NCBI GenBank assembly: GCA_009193035.1
Contig: SWDT01000139.1
Location: 44,209 to 108,208 of the forward strand
Source of the DNA: Halicephalobus mephisto
Taxonomy: Eukaryota; Nematoda; Chromadorea; Rhabditida; Panagrolaimidae
Direction of reading: 5' to 3'
DNA: 64,000 bases
Each line of letters starts with the position of its first letter. Position 1 is the stretch's first letter. The notes under the pieces are model-generated. The model was not told the DNA's origin, made no database searches, and saw nothing but the letters and a program-made list of their open reading frames with translations. Below are positions 51,201-59,639 of the stretch, one piece after another. Made by a program: the position numbers and the translations under genes.

Positions 51201-54200
51201 TAGAAAAATTTTATTTTTTTTTAAAATAATTAATAAACTTAATTTTTAAAATATTTTAAATATCATTCTTGTCAGTATTTTGTAGTTTTTTTGGTTTTTA
51301 TTGTCTGAATAAATGTTTAAAATTACATGTTTTTGATCCTCAGAAAAATTATTAATAATTTCTAAAAAAAATAAAATTTTTCTACTTTGATTTTCAAAAA
51401 AATTATGTTTAATAAATTTTAAAAAAATTAAGTTTATTAATCATTTTTAAAAAAAATAAAATTTTTCTACTTTGATCTTCAAAAAAATGATATCTGGTAA
51501 ATTTTAAAAAATTAAGTTTATTAATCATTTTAAAAAAAAATAAAATTTTTCTACTTTGATTTTCAAAAAAATTATGTTTAATAAATTAAAAAAAAATTAT
51601 TAATGATATTTGCAAAAAATAAAATCCTTCTATTTCGGTCCTGAAAAAAACGATATTCAAAGTCCTCAAAAAAAGTAAATCTCGTTGATGATCTTTGAAA
51701 AAAAAACTTTCTCTACTTTGGTCCTGACAAGAATGATGTTCGATAAATTAAAAAAGCTTTATTAATGATATTTGAAAAAAATTTTTTTACTTTGGTTATG
51801 AAAAAAATATTTAAAATATTTAAAAAACTTTATTAATGGTCTTTGAAAAAAATAAAATAATTTTTATTTTGAAAAAAAATATTTAAAAAAGTTTATTAAT
51901 GATTTTTAAAGAAAATTATTTTTATTTCAGTCTTGAAAAAATTGTATTTGGTAAATTTTAATCGAAATTTCGGATTTTCTAAATAAAAAATTAATTTTCA
52001 ATTTTTAAAAAAAGTTTAATTTTTAATTTTTTAAAAAAATTAATTTTAATTTAAAAAAAAAGTTTAATTTTTAATTTTTTAAAAAAGTTTAATTTTAATT
52101 TTTAAATAAAGTTTAATTTTATTTTTTAAATAAAATAAAGTTTTTAATTTAAAAAAAAATTTATTTTTAATTTTTAAAAAAAGTTTAATTTTAATTTTTT
52201 AAATAAAAACTTAATTTTTAGTTTTTTAAGTAATTTTAAAAAACTTACAATTTTATTAATGATTTTTTTGTTTTCAATGTGATTGAGGCAGAATCCATTG
52301 AGAGACATTCCATTTTAATAAAAATCCAAAAATATTTCGAATAACCAAAAATGACAGATTAATTTTTTTTTACAAAAAGGATTTTCGAGCACTTCCAAAA
52401 AGTGTTTTTTCTTCAAGAAGTCAGTAGATTAGGTAAATTAAATCCACCTAAGACCAAAGAATCCACTCTGATGACGAAATACAAAATTAATCCTATCTTC
52501 CCTGTCTGCCAAATAAGTCGTTTTCAATCCAGAAGTTACAGTATGACAATCAGTCTTATGTAGTACAGTAAAAGTAAATTTTCAAAAGTATTTTAATTTA
52601 AAAATAAATTTTCAAAAGTATTTTAATTTAAAAATGAATTTTCGAAAATATTTTAATTTAAAAGTAAATTTTCAAAAATATTTTAATTTAAAAAGTAAAT
52701 TTTCGAAAATATTTTAATTTAAAAATGAATTTTCAAAAATATTTTAATTTAAAGAATCAATTTTCGAAAATATTTTAATTTAAAAAATAAATTATATAAT
52801 GAAAATAAAAACTTTAAAAATGTTTAAACTTCGAAAATGAATTTTTAATAAAAATTAAACTTCAAAAATTAATTTAAAAATAAATTTTCAAAAATGTTTA
52901 AATTTCAAAAATAGATTTTTAATAAAAGTAATTTTTAAAAATACCTTAAAAATTTTTAAAATAAAAATAAATTTAAAATATTTTCAAAAATTTATTTTTA
53001 AATAAAAATAATTTTAAAAAAACTAATAGTTGAATAAAAATAAATTTCAAAAATACTCCAACTTTACAGAACTGTAAAAGTTTAAATTTTCTGACATGGC
53101 CTTTTTGGAGTCCGGAATTGTTAAATATCCGTGGAATTTTTAATTATTAATTTTAAATACTATTTTTTAAAAACATTGATTTTATTTTTTAATGACCTTT
53201 GACATGATCGAATTATTAAAAATTAATTTTACAAAATTGTCCCGATGAAAATTTTTGAATTTTTAGAAAATTTTAAATTTTTTATTTTTTTTTAAATATT
53301 AGGAAATTCGAAGAATTGCTACAGTATCCTAGAGGGAATTTATAAAATTCTGAAACTCTGCAAAAACAAAATTCTCGAAAGTTTAAAAAAATTCATAATT
53401 TTCTATTATATTTTAAAAAAAACTAGAAATTTTAAAAAATTCATAATTTTCTATTATATTTCAAAAACTTTAATAAAATTCTGAAACCTTGCAAAAACAA
53501 AATTATCAAACATTAAAAAAATTTTAAAAAATTCATAATTTTCTATTATATTCCAAAAAAACTAGAAATTTTATAAAATTCTAAAACTTCCAAAAACATA
53601 AAATTCTAAAAAGATTAATAATCTCCAATTATATTTCAAAAATTTTATAAAATTCTTAAAAAATTTCATAATTTCTAACTTAATTCCAAAAACTATAAAA
53701 TTCCAAAACTTTTCAAAAACATAAAATTTTAGAAAATTCTAAAAAGTTTAATAAATTTTAATTATATTTTTAAAATTTCTGAAATTTCATAATTGTACTA
53801 AATTCAGGAAAATTTAGTTTTTTTCAACAATAAATAAAAAATGCAAAATTTTAAACGTCAAAATTAAAAATAAATTTATTGAAAAAAAAGAGAAAATTAA
53901 TTCTAAATATTTCGGAAGCCGGACTTGGAGACTGCAGATGCTTAAAAATTTTCCGAATGAATAAAAATAAACAATTTTACAGTTCATTAACATTAGAAAA
54001 GTACAAAAACGAAAATTAAAAAATATCTTTAATTTAGAAAATTTATTTTAATTTTTTAAAATTTATTTTAATTTAAAAAATTTATTTTAATTTTAAAAAA
54101 TTTATTTTAATTTTAAAAAATTTATTTTTATCTTTATGGATTTTTTAAAAAGTTTTAGAATATAAATTTTAGAAATTTTAAGAGATTTTGAAAATTTTTT

Positions 54201-54849
54201 ACCGGATTCGAGAATGTTCTAGAAGGTTTTTGAAAATTTTAAAAATCTCTATCAATGCTCTAAAAGACTAGAATTTTCAAAGAAATTTTCAAACATATTT
54301 AAATATCTTCTTAAATTTCAAAAAACTTCAGAATTTTCCAGTAAATTTTTAAACATTTTTAAATACCTTCTTAGATTTAAAAAAAATTCAAAATTTTCCA
54401 GTAAATTTCTAAAATTCTTAAAAATTTTTTCTTATGCTCTAAAAGACTAGAATTTTGAAAGAAATCAAAAAATTTTTGAAATATTTTATTAAATTTCAAA
54501 AAATTTTAGAATCTTATATATTCCAAAAATATCCAGAACCAATAAATTTTCAGAATTCTCAGAACCTTCCGACATATTTTTAAAACATCTACGAAATTCT
54601 AATTTTGTTTTTATAAAAAATTAAAAAATATAAAAATATAAAAAAATTAAAAAATTAAAAAATTAAAAAATTAAAAATATAAAAAAATTAAAAAATTAAA
54701 AAATTAAAAATTAAAAATTAAAAATTAAAAATATAAAAATATAAAAATAAAACTTACGATTCAGTAGATTCGTCGGCGAATCGGGACAAAGGTCTCGAAA
54801 GAGTTCCGAAAATTTTTTCATGAAGTTGGGGTTCTCTGATGGGTGGCAT
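33235..54849 (-). CDS. PB1-domain protein with a very long first intron
   Basis: Exons: 54758-54849 (MPPIREPQLHEKIFGTLSRP...), 37265-37370, 37143-37220 and 33235-33855, all phase-consistent, giving 298 residues. After the start exon comes a PB1 domain: basic first strand HFGKKYRLSF, helix DLYEAMMKKIRDERPEF, an OPCA-like segment AYNDHNNRQVIIRNDNDL, and GKLKLYTTLP. The C-terminal 180 residues are low-complexity and hydrophilic (Ser, Pro, His, Arg, Tyr rich: RSHSVPPPNSRYSPLHDHR, GYSYAYSSYGNAATPY), likely disordered. PB1 domains mediate heterodimerisation in kinase and polarity scaffolds. No kinase, PDZ or CRIB domain is encoded, so this is an adaptor-like protein. The link between the first exon and the rest spans about 17.4 kb and rests on phase and lack of alternatives. 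A TTCAG acceptor precedes the first ATG. Confidence 0.75.
33856..35790. other. Intron of the PB1 gene, AT-rich with a buried promoter-like island
   Basis: Mostly TTTTTAAATTTAAATT tracts (34720-35060 and 35340-35480). A balanced island at about 34370-34620 contains a TATA box (separate entry) and a short plus-strand frame of 73 codons at 34498-34719 that I do not trust. A 76-codon frame at 35056-35286 is also unsupported. Confidence 0.45.
34436..34443 (-). promoter_or_regulatory. Canonical TATA box inside the PB1 gene intron
   Basis: The minus strand reads GGAGGGTATAAAAGCCGAAGG, a textbook TATA context in a GC-richer island of the intron between exons 37143-37220 and 33235-33855. It points at the last exon 580 bases away. 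No ATG or donor that would build a new first exon is obvious downstream, so it may drive a non-coding or N-terminally shortened transcript, or be fortuitous. Confidence 0.4.
35800..36240. repeat. Tandem array AGGGAACACTTTTCTTTTTT / GGAACGCCAAGGATT
   Basis: Five to six units of about 80-90 bases share GGGAACACTTTTCTTTTTTA, GAACGGAACGCCAAG and GATTTTAGGCCAAGCAG. They lie in the PB1 gene intron between exons 37143-37220 and 33235-33855. Confidence 0.85.
37540..37920. repeat. TTTCATATATCAAAATT short tandem array
   Basis: About twelve units of 30-33 bases (TTTCATATATCAAAATTAAT, variant CTGTCATATATTAGAAATTA) at the start of the 17.4-kb intron. Confidence 0.85.
38270..39640. repeat. Two related arrays with GCCTCAGGGGATA and GCCCTCAGGGAGGAA
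   Basis: From 38270 to 39060, units of about 124-130 bases repeat six to seven times: TTTCGAAATTAATAGAAATCG, AATTGCCTCAGGGGATA(T/C)GG, AAAATCTGGATTAAT. From 39300 to 39640, three looser units carry CAAATGCCCTCAGGGAGGAA. The shared CCTCAGGG core suggests one origin. Confidence 0.85.
39725..40021 (+). CDS. 98-codon open frame beside a tandem array, doubtful
   Basis: An ATG frame of balanced composition (MRCLSIVQDLNSEFIQRTW..., later HPRQDEASQELEDKQMTMLW and LPANLPEDYDKLSRSR). An internal GTTAGT...TTTGCAG could be an intron, but splicing it breaks the frame. The last 60 bases are similar to the monomer of the following 145-base array (TCTCCC..CGAA.ATCTTC, GATAAACTTTCTCGTTCTCG). Either a short exon seeded the array or the frame is chance on an array edge. 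No family is recognised. Confidence 0.25.
   Translation: MRCLSIVQDLNSEFIQRTWLFPEFKLVYSASFSNIVLPGLFYFSFADRIAHPRQDEASQELEDKQMTMLWNTKPTLPANLPEDYDKLSRSRVGVELVR
40030..41330. repeat. About nine-copy 145-base minisatellite
   Basis: The anchor ACTATCAAGTATAGA occurs at 40181, 40328, 40472, 40619, 40761, 40906 and 41051, with a variant at 41195; spacing is 142-147. Each unit has CTCGTGACGAAAGTTTCGAA, AGTAGATCTCCCACCACGAA and TTGATAAACTTTCTCGTT. Copies are highly similar in the middle and diverge at the right end. Because many units are close to a multiple of three, minus-strand frames stay open across several copies; these are not genes. Confidence 0.95.
41370..42070. repeat. AT-rich tandem array AAACTGATTTTTATAATGAAAA
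   Basis: Units of about 65-90 bases with ACTGATTTTTATAATGAAAA, TTTTTAAAAATTACAATTTT and CTTTTTATAAAAAAT repeat eight or nine times. Confidence 0.85.
42240..42640. repeat. TCTCACCACGAAAATTCCAAA tandem array
   Basis: Five units of about 88-92 bases: CTC(A/C)CACCACGAAAATTCCAA, ATCTACAAAAATTAATTTT, CTACAGTATGACTATTAAAT. The CACGAAAA core is related to the window-wide motif. Confidence 0.9.
42840..43270. repeat. AAATTTCGAAATAATT...CAAAAATATGTAA array
   Basis: Units of about 60-70 bases with AATTTAATAAATTTCGAAAT, AATTCAAAAATATGTAACTT and GGAATTAATTTCGAATTA, five to six copies. A plus-strand frame across it is an artefact. Confidence 0.75.
43690..44150. repeat. AAAATCTACTCTCACAACGAA short tandem array
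   Basis: About ten units of 36-42 bases, ATCTACTCTCACA(A/G)CGAA followed by AATTT and an A-run. Confidence 0.92.
44235..44356. mobile_element. Foldback/MITE-like palindromic element
   Basis: Arms CATCACACAAAAAAAGTAA (from 44235) and the inverse, ending TTTTTTTGTGTGATG at 44356, enclose inner arms with AACAAATGCGAAAT / ATTTCGCAAA. The unit is about 122 bases with no coding capacity. Related words occur at 5340-5705. Confidence 0.75.
44357..44865. other. Balanced-composition stretch with an unsupported frame
   Basis: A frame at 44401-44634 (LYNFGPEAKYPEDQRNLYDC...) lacks an ATG and has no splice support. It includes GGTCCCGAAGCGAAAT, a variant of the window-wide motif. I cannot assign a gene. 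Confidence 0.3.
44866..45050 (+). ncRNA. Two tRNA-like units, probably tRNA-derived SINE remnant
   Basis: At about 44990 the text GTGGCGCAGTGGTTAGTGCG matches a box A (TGGCGCAGTGG). TGACTGTAAAAGCCACG follows, like an anticodon arm with GTA, then AGTTCGATTTC, which resembles box B. A more decayed copy (GTGTGGTTAATGCGCATGAC, TGTAAAG) lies about 125 bases upstream. The acceptor and T stems do not pair well, so this is not a functional tRNA. It is best read as pol III-promoter-bearing SINE or tRNA pseudogene copies. Confidence 0.4.
45051..46060. other. Gene-free intronic stretch
   Basis: AT-rich. Short frames at 45375-45560 and elsewhere have no support. Several GGGACCTAAA / TTAAGACC(T/A)AAAG words occur. 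Nothing assignable. Confidence 0.4.
46070..46620. repeat. GATGTTCTTAGAAGGGTACTGTAA tandem array
   Basis: About thirteen units of 38-48 bases with TGTT(C/T)TTAGAAG(G/A)GTACTGTAAT followed by an A-rich linker. Each unit displays the TACTGTA word common across Caenorhabditis genomes. Confidence 0.92.
47154..47200 (-). other. Candidate alternative first exon of the PB1 gene (weak)
   Basis: ATG at 47200 opens MKGPRRILAFLGSCF and meets a GTCAGT donor at 47148-47153 in phase 2, the phase needed to join exon 37265-37370. It sits in a small island of balanced composition within AT-rich DNA. Short length and an ordinary donor make chance a serious alternative. Confidence 0.22.
49380..49960. repeat. 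GATAAAAAGTGGTCCCGACAAGAATGATTTTA array
   Basis: Six units of about 85-130 bases share AGATAAAAAGTGGTCC(C/T)GA, CAAGAATGATTTTA and GAATTATAAAATATATTTAT. The core GGTCC(C/T)GACAAGAATGA is a close form of the window-wide motif. Confidence 0.92.
49960..50930. repeat. Array with ATTGGTCCCGACACGAATGATG, about 155-180 bases per unit
   Basis: Five to six units carry GACATTGGTCCCGACACGAA, TGATGTTTAATTATTTTTGA, AAGTACTAACGAATTTTA and an inverted TTTCGTGTTGAGA(C/T)(T/C)AATG. Each unit therefore holds the motif in both orientations and could fold into a hairpin. Confidence 0.92.
51052..51640. repeat. Large inverted repeat of a short tandem unit
   Basis: The left arm (51052-51255) repeats GAAGATCAAAGTAGAAAA with TAATTAATAAACTTAATTTT two to three times. 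The right arm (51352-51640) repeats the reverse complement, TTTTCTACTTTGAT(C/T)TTCA with AAATTAAGTTTATTAATCAT. About 100 bases separate the arms. Right of it, to about 51950, more diverged copies continue (CTACTTTGGTCCTGACAAGA). Confidence 0.85.
52249..52313 (-). other. Candidate alternative first exon of the PB1 gene
   Basis: ATG at 52313 opens MECLSMDSASITLKTKKSLI and ends at a consensus GTAAGT donor (52243-52248) in phase 2, matching exon 37265-37370. It is a small island of balanced composition. Its product would replace the N-terminus begun at 54849. Confidence 0.35.
52565..52800. repeat. AAATTTTCAAAAGTATTTTAATTT 33-base tandem array
   Basis: Seven to eight near-identical units of about 32-35 bases (AAATTTTC(A/G)AAAATATTTT and AATTTAAAAA). 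Confidence 0.9.
52801..54750. other. AT-rich intronic stretch with decayed simple repeats
   Basis: Blocks of TTCATAATTTTCTATTATATT (53390-53660), TTTAGAAATTTATTTTAATTT (54000-54130) and a perfect AAAAATTAAAA microsatellite (about 54620-54750) directly abut the donor of the first PB1 exon. No gene is seen. Confidence 0.55.
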
Positions 54850-55014
54850 ACTGTATCTGAATTAAGAACAATAAATATATTTTAAAATAAAAATAAACAT
54901 ACATATGAAGATCGAAAAATCAAGCAGAAAGCGGCTTTCGGAAGAAAATGGATCGAAGCAATCAGAGCAAATTCGGTCGTCCGTTATCTAGAAAACTGCC
55001 ATAAGTAAAATTTA

Positions 55015-55630
55015 AAAAAATCAATTAAATCGAATAATATCACGAGACAAGAATGTTTTTAAAAATTACTGTAAATTTAAATTTTCTACAGTAATGGAGA
55101 ATAAAAAAGATAATTTTTAAAATTGAACAACTCTTATGACGAATTTTTTTAAAAATTACCATAAATTTGAATTTTTTACAGTAATGGAGAACAAAAAAAA
55201 TAATTTTTAAAATTGAACAACTCTTATGACGAAAGTTTTTAAAAATTACCATAAATTTGAATTTTCTACAGTAATGGAGAATAAAAAAGATAATTTTTAA
55301 AATTAAACAACTCTTATGACAAATTTTTTTAAAAATTACTGTAAATTTAAATTTTCTACAGTAATGGAGAATAAAAAAAATAATTTTTAAAATTGAACAA
55401 TTCTCATGACGAATTTTTTTAAAGATTACTGTAAATTTGAATTTCCCAAATATATATGCAAATTTTCTACAGTAACAGAAATAGAAAATAATCTAAAAAT
55501 TAACAACAAACTTCCTCGATGAAAGTTTTTAAAGATTACTGTAAATTTAGAATTTCCCAAATATAAATCCAAATTTTCTACGGTAACAAAAAAATTAAAA
55601 AATAATTACTCAAAGATCTCAAATAAACTC
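55015..55630. repeat. AACTCTTATGACGAATTTTTTTAAA tandem array
   Basis: Seven units of about 85-95 bases: TTGAACAACTCTTATGACGA, AAAAATTAC(C/T)(A/G)TAAATTT, TTTTCTACAGTAATGGAGAA. A small 28-codon frame at 54905-54991 (MKIEKSSRKRLSEENG) precedes the array and is not supported further. Confidence 0.92.
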
Positions 55631-56078
55631 CCACCACGAAAATTCCAAAAAATCTGAATTTTTTTATTTAAGTAAAAAGCAAAAAAATTTCAAAAAAAAA
55701 CGAACTAAACTCCTACGACGAAAGCTTCGAAGAACTTTGAAAATCTTGTTTTTTCGAGTGGGAGTAAAATTCCGTTCCAAAAAAAACAAAAAACCTGCAA
55801 AATCCAAAAAAACCAATTATGATCAAAATTGTCGATTTTTAAAAAGTTTAAATTTGAAATTTTAAATTAAATTAAATTTTAAATTTTTTTTAAATTCAAA
55901 AATTTCAAATTTTTTAAATTTAAATTTTTTATTTTTTTTAAAAATTAAAAATATCGAATTTTTTATTTTTTTTGAAAATTTAAATTTAATTTTTTTTATA
56001 TATTATTAGAAATATTTTTGTAAAGTAAATTTGCGTAAGATTATCCAATCGATAAAGTCCTGGAAAAAAGGATAAACA

Positions 56079-58413
56079 ATGTCAAAATCCGCGACAAGTG
56101 AAGACGCCAGAAAAATGCAGGGTTCGAGTAAGTGTAAAAAACAAAAATTAAATAAAAAAGTAAAAAAGTAAAAAACAAAAATTAAATAAAAAAGTAAAAA
56201 AGTAAAAAACAAAAATTAAATAAAAAAGTAAAAAACAAAAATTAAATAAAAAAGTAAAAAAGTAAAAGTTTACATTGAAGAATTTTGCAACTCAACAAAA
56301 TCAAAAATAAATAAAAAAATAAATTTAAAAAAATTCGATTTTAAAATAATTTAATTATTTAACCAGAGTACGGTAAAATGGAAATTTTTAAAATTAAAAT
56401 TCCAAAAAAAATGGAAATTTTTAGAATTATAAAATTTTTTAGGTATTTTACAATTTTCCAGAATCCGATAAAAAGTTTTGAAAATTTCATCAGAATCTCT
56501 GGAACTTAGAATATGATTCTGAAGATTTTTAGAATTTTATTTAAGATTCTAGAATTTTCGAAAATTTTATTAAAATTTTGAATTTTTTTGAATTCTGCAG
56601 AAATTTTCAAAATTTAAAGATTTTTAGAATTTTTAAAAATTTTATAAGAATTTTTCAGAATTTTTAGAATTTTTAGAATTTTTAAAAATTTTATAAGAAT
56701 TTTTCAGAATTTTTCTAAATTTTGTGGAAAATTTCAGAATTTCATAGATGATTCTGAAATTTTCTAAAATTCCATAGAGTTTAGAAAATTTTTAAATTTC
56801 ATGAAAGTTTCAGAATCAAAAAAAATTTTTAAAATTTTATAAGAATTTTTAAAACTTCGTAGATGATTCTGAAGTCTTCTAGAATTCCATGAAGATTCTG
56901 AAGTCTTCTAAAACTTCATGGGATTTTCAGAATCCTTCCAGAATCCAAAGACAACTGACATCTGAAACCTCGAATTCCGGAATCAAAAACTTAAAAATTC
57001 CAATTCAATTAATTTTATAAAAATCCGCATTTTTAATTTTCCCAATAGTACAATTTTTAAGAATCTTTCAAAAAATCAAAATCAAAAATGAGAACATTCA
57101 AATATAAACTTCCTTTTTTACGTTTACTTTCTTGAAGTGAAAAAAAATCGGTCCACTTGAGCAAGATTACGGAATATTTCCGCTCAAATACAGTCCGGAT
57201 AATGATTGGTACATGAATTCCTCTTGTTTTACTTCCCAGAGTACCGGTCAGACTCTGTTTGTTCTTGCAAAAAGCTGTCAGCAACAGCTTCGAGTAGCTT
57301 CTGGCTACTTGAGCACTTGTGTCCACAGCTTGCGCGAGAAAAAACACGTCATAAAATCGTAAAATCATGAAATAATTAAATCACAAAACTGTAAAATTGT
57401 GAAATTCTAAAATCAAAAAATTTTAAAATCATAAAATTCTAAAATTAAAAAATCATTAAATTCTAAAATTATAAAAATCATTAAATTCTAAAATTCTAAA
57501 AATTCTAAAATCAAAAAATCATTAAATTATAAAATTCTAAAAATTATAAAAATTCTAAAATCAAAAAATCATTAAATTTTAAAATTATAAAAATTATAAA
57601 AATTATAAAATCAAAAAATCATTAAATTCTAAAATAAATATGCTTAAATTATGTTATTTATAAAATTAAAATTAAATTTTCCCATGAAATACTCTCGAAA
57701 TTAATTTTAAGGATTTTTTAGAAAATTAAAAGTTTTGGTTTTAAAAATTATTTATGGATTTTGGAAGGTTCTAAAAATTGCCATAAGATTTTGAAAAATT
57801 TCAGAAATTTCATAAAAGATTTCAGAGGATTTCGAAAAAGTTAATAAAAAAATAAAATTCTTAAAAATTTGACAATTTTGAATAAAATAATAAAGTTTTT
57901 TAAATTTCAGTAAATTAAATAAGATTATAAAAGATTTCAAAGGATTTTTGAATTTTCAATAAAATAATAAAAAATTTTTAATTTTAAAATTTCCAATAAA
58001 ATAATTAATTTTTTTTAATTTTAGTGTTTTGAGTAAAATCATAGAAATCTTAAAAGATTTTTTAAAAATTTATAATATAATAAAAAATTTTTAAAAAATT
58101 TCATAAACTTTAATAAAATTAAAAAATTTCTGTCAAATTTTCGAAATTTCAAAAATGTTCTGATTTTAATCATTTTCAAAATTTTCAATTAAATTTAAAA
58201 AATTCCGAAATTTTATTTTAATTAAATTTAAAAAAATCATTTTCAAAATTTAACTTTTTTAAAAATTTTTCAAAACCAATTTCGAATCAAAAATGTCGAC
58301 AAAAAGTAATTTTTTTCTTTTTAGATTCAGTCCGAAGCTTCCTGAAATTCGCAAACAGAGAATTTTGGACTCGAAAACGAGACTGGCTCCAAGAAATCGG
58401 GACGGGTCAGTAA
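56079..58413 (+). CDS. Possible two-exon micro-gene, 45 residues
   Basis: Exon 56079-56127 (MSKSATSEDARKMQG) has a consensus GTAAGT donor. It joins in phase to 58325-58413 after a TTTTTAG acceptor (NSVRSFLKFANREFWTRKRD, ending EIGTGQ). Both islands stand out from AT-rich surroundings. The second part is a basic, Trp/Phe-rich amphipathic helix. No signal peptide is present. A GTCAGT at the end of exon 2 could continue to further exons not found. The alternative is that the second island belongs to another frame (KQRILDSKTRLAPRNRDG). Confidence 0.35.
57057..57368 (-). CDS. 103-codon open frame, unrecognised
   Basis: The frame begins MILRFYDVFFLAQAVD and its middle (TSAQVARSYSKLLLTAFCKN, LGSKTRGIHVPIIIRTVFE) has balanced composition, unlike flanking DNA. 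The end (LNVLIFDFDFLKDS) falls into AT-rich sequence. No splice partner is clear. The stretch also contains short complementary words (AGCTTCGAGTAGCTTCTGGC), so an RNA element is possible. It lies within the intron of the micro-gene on the other strand. Confidence 0.25.
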   Translation of the reverse strand: MILRFYDVFFLAQAVDTSAQVARSYSKLLLTAFCKNKQSLTGTLGSKTRGIHVPIIIRTVFERKYSVILLKWTDFFSLQESKRKKGSLYLNVLIFDFDFLKDS

Positions 58414-58489
58414 CAAACAAACGGGTTTCGGAAATGTTCCGATTAAGCAGATTCTTAGAACGATCGGAATTAAAAGATCACTGACAAAG

Positions 58490-59160
58490 TTCATAGTCAA
58501 AAAATAGTAAACTTTCTTTCGCAATGGGATCAATATTTCGAAATAATTGATTTTTTACTTTCATTTTGTAGAAAATTTTTAAAGTTATGGTCCTGGGACG
58601 AATAATATTTGAAATATATTATAATTTTCTATTTCGTTAATAACTATTTTGAGGACAGTCAAAAAATAGTAAACTTTTTTTCGCAATGGGATCAATATTT
58701 CGAAATAATTAATTTTTTACTTTCATTTTGAAGGAAATTTTTAAAGTTGGGGTCCTACCACGAATAATATTTGAAATTTATTGTAATTTTTTATTCAGTT
58801 AATAACTATTTTGAAGACAGTTAAAAAATAATAAACTTTCTTTCGCAATGGGATCAATATTTCGAAATCGTTAATTTTTTACTTTCATTTTGAAGGAAAT
58901 TTTTAAAGTTATGATCCTGGCACGAATAATATTTGAAATATATTTTAATTTTTTATTTAGTTAATAATTCTTTCTAGGATCACCGACAAAGTTCATAGTC
59001 AAAAAATAGTAAACTTTTTTTCGCAATGGGATCAATATTTCGAAATCGTTAATTTTTTACTTTCATTTTGAAGGAAATTTTTAAAGTTATGGTCCTGGGA
59101 CAAATAATATTTGAAATATATTGTAATTTTCTATTTAGTTAATAATCTTTTACAGATGAT
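58490..59160. repeat. Four-copy array CTTTCGCAATGGGATCAATATTTCGAAA
   Basis: Units start near 58494, 58657, 58818 and 58998 (about 161-180 bases). They share GTCAAAAAATAGTAAACTTT, CGCAATGGGATCAATATTTC and a TGGTCCTGG(G/C)ACGAATAATA form of the window-wide motif. The first copy includes the 3' flank of the preceding exon island (GATCACTGACAAAGTTCATA), duplicated at about 58978. Confidence 0.92.
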
Positions 59161-59639
59161 GCACAAAGTTGGTCATATCTTGATTGAAAAGTCAAAATTC
59201 CGTTCGAGTTTTTAGAAAAATTTTTATTTTTTTTAAAATAATATTGAATCATTTTTCTTTATTTTCATATAAAAAATATTTTCATTATTTTATATTCATT
59301 TTCAAAATATAAAAATCAACAATTTTAATCGAAATTTAAAAAATTAATTTTTTTTTTGAAATTTTTAATTTTTTAAAAATAAAAAATTTTCGATTTTGAT
59401 TTTTATTGTAAATTTTTAAATAACTTCAATTCTGTAAGATTTTCCAAAATCAAATTGAAGATTTTGAAATTTTTAAAAATTTTATGAAATTTCTGAAATT
59501 TTTCAAAATGGAATAGGAATTTTCGGAAAATTTTTGAATTTGTTAGAAACTTTTGGAATTTTCTAGAATTCCGTAAAAGTTTCTAGAATTCTATAGAATT
59601 GTCCAAAATAAAGTTGAAAATTTTGGAGTTAAAAATTAT

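Noticed and set aside
54905..54991. 28-residue plus-strand frame (MKIEKSSRKRLSEENG...)
   Set aside because: Too short and isolated. It overlaps the upstream region of the PB1 gene on the other strand and has no splice or leader signal.
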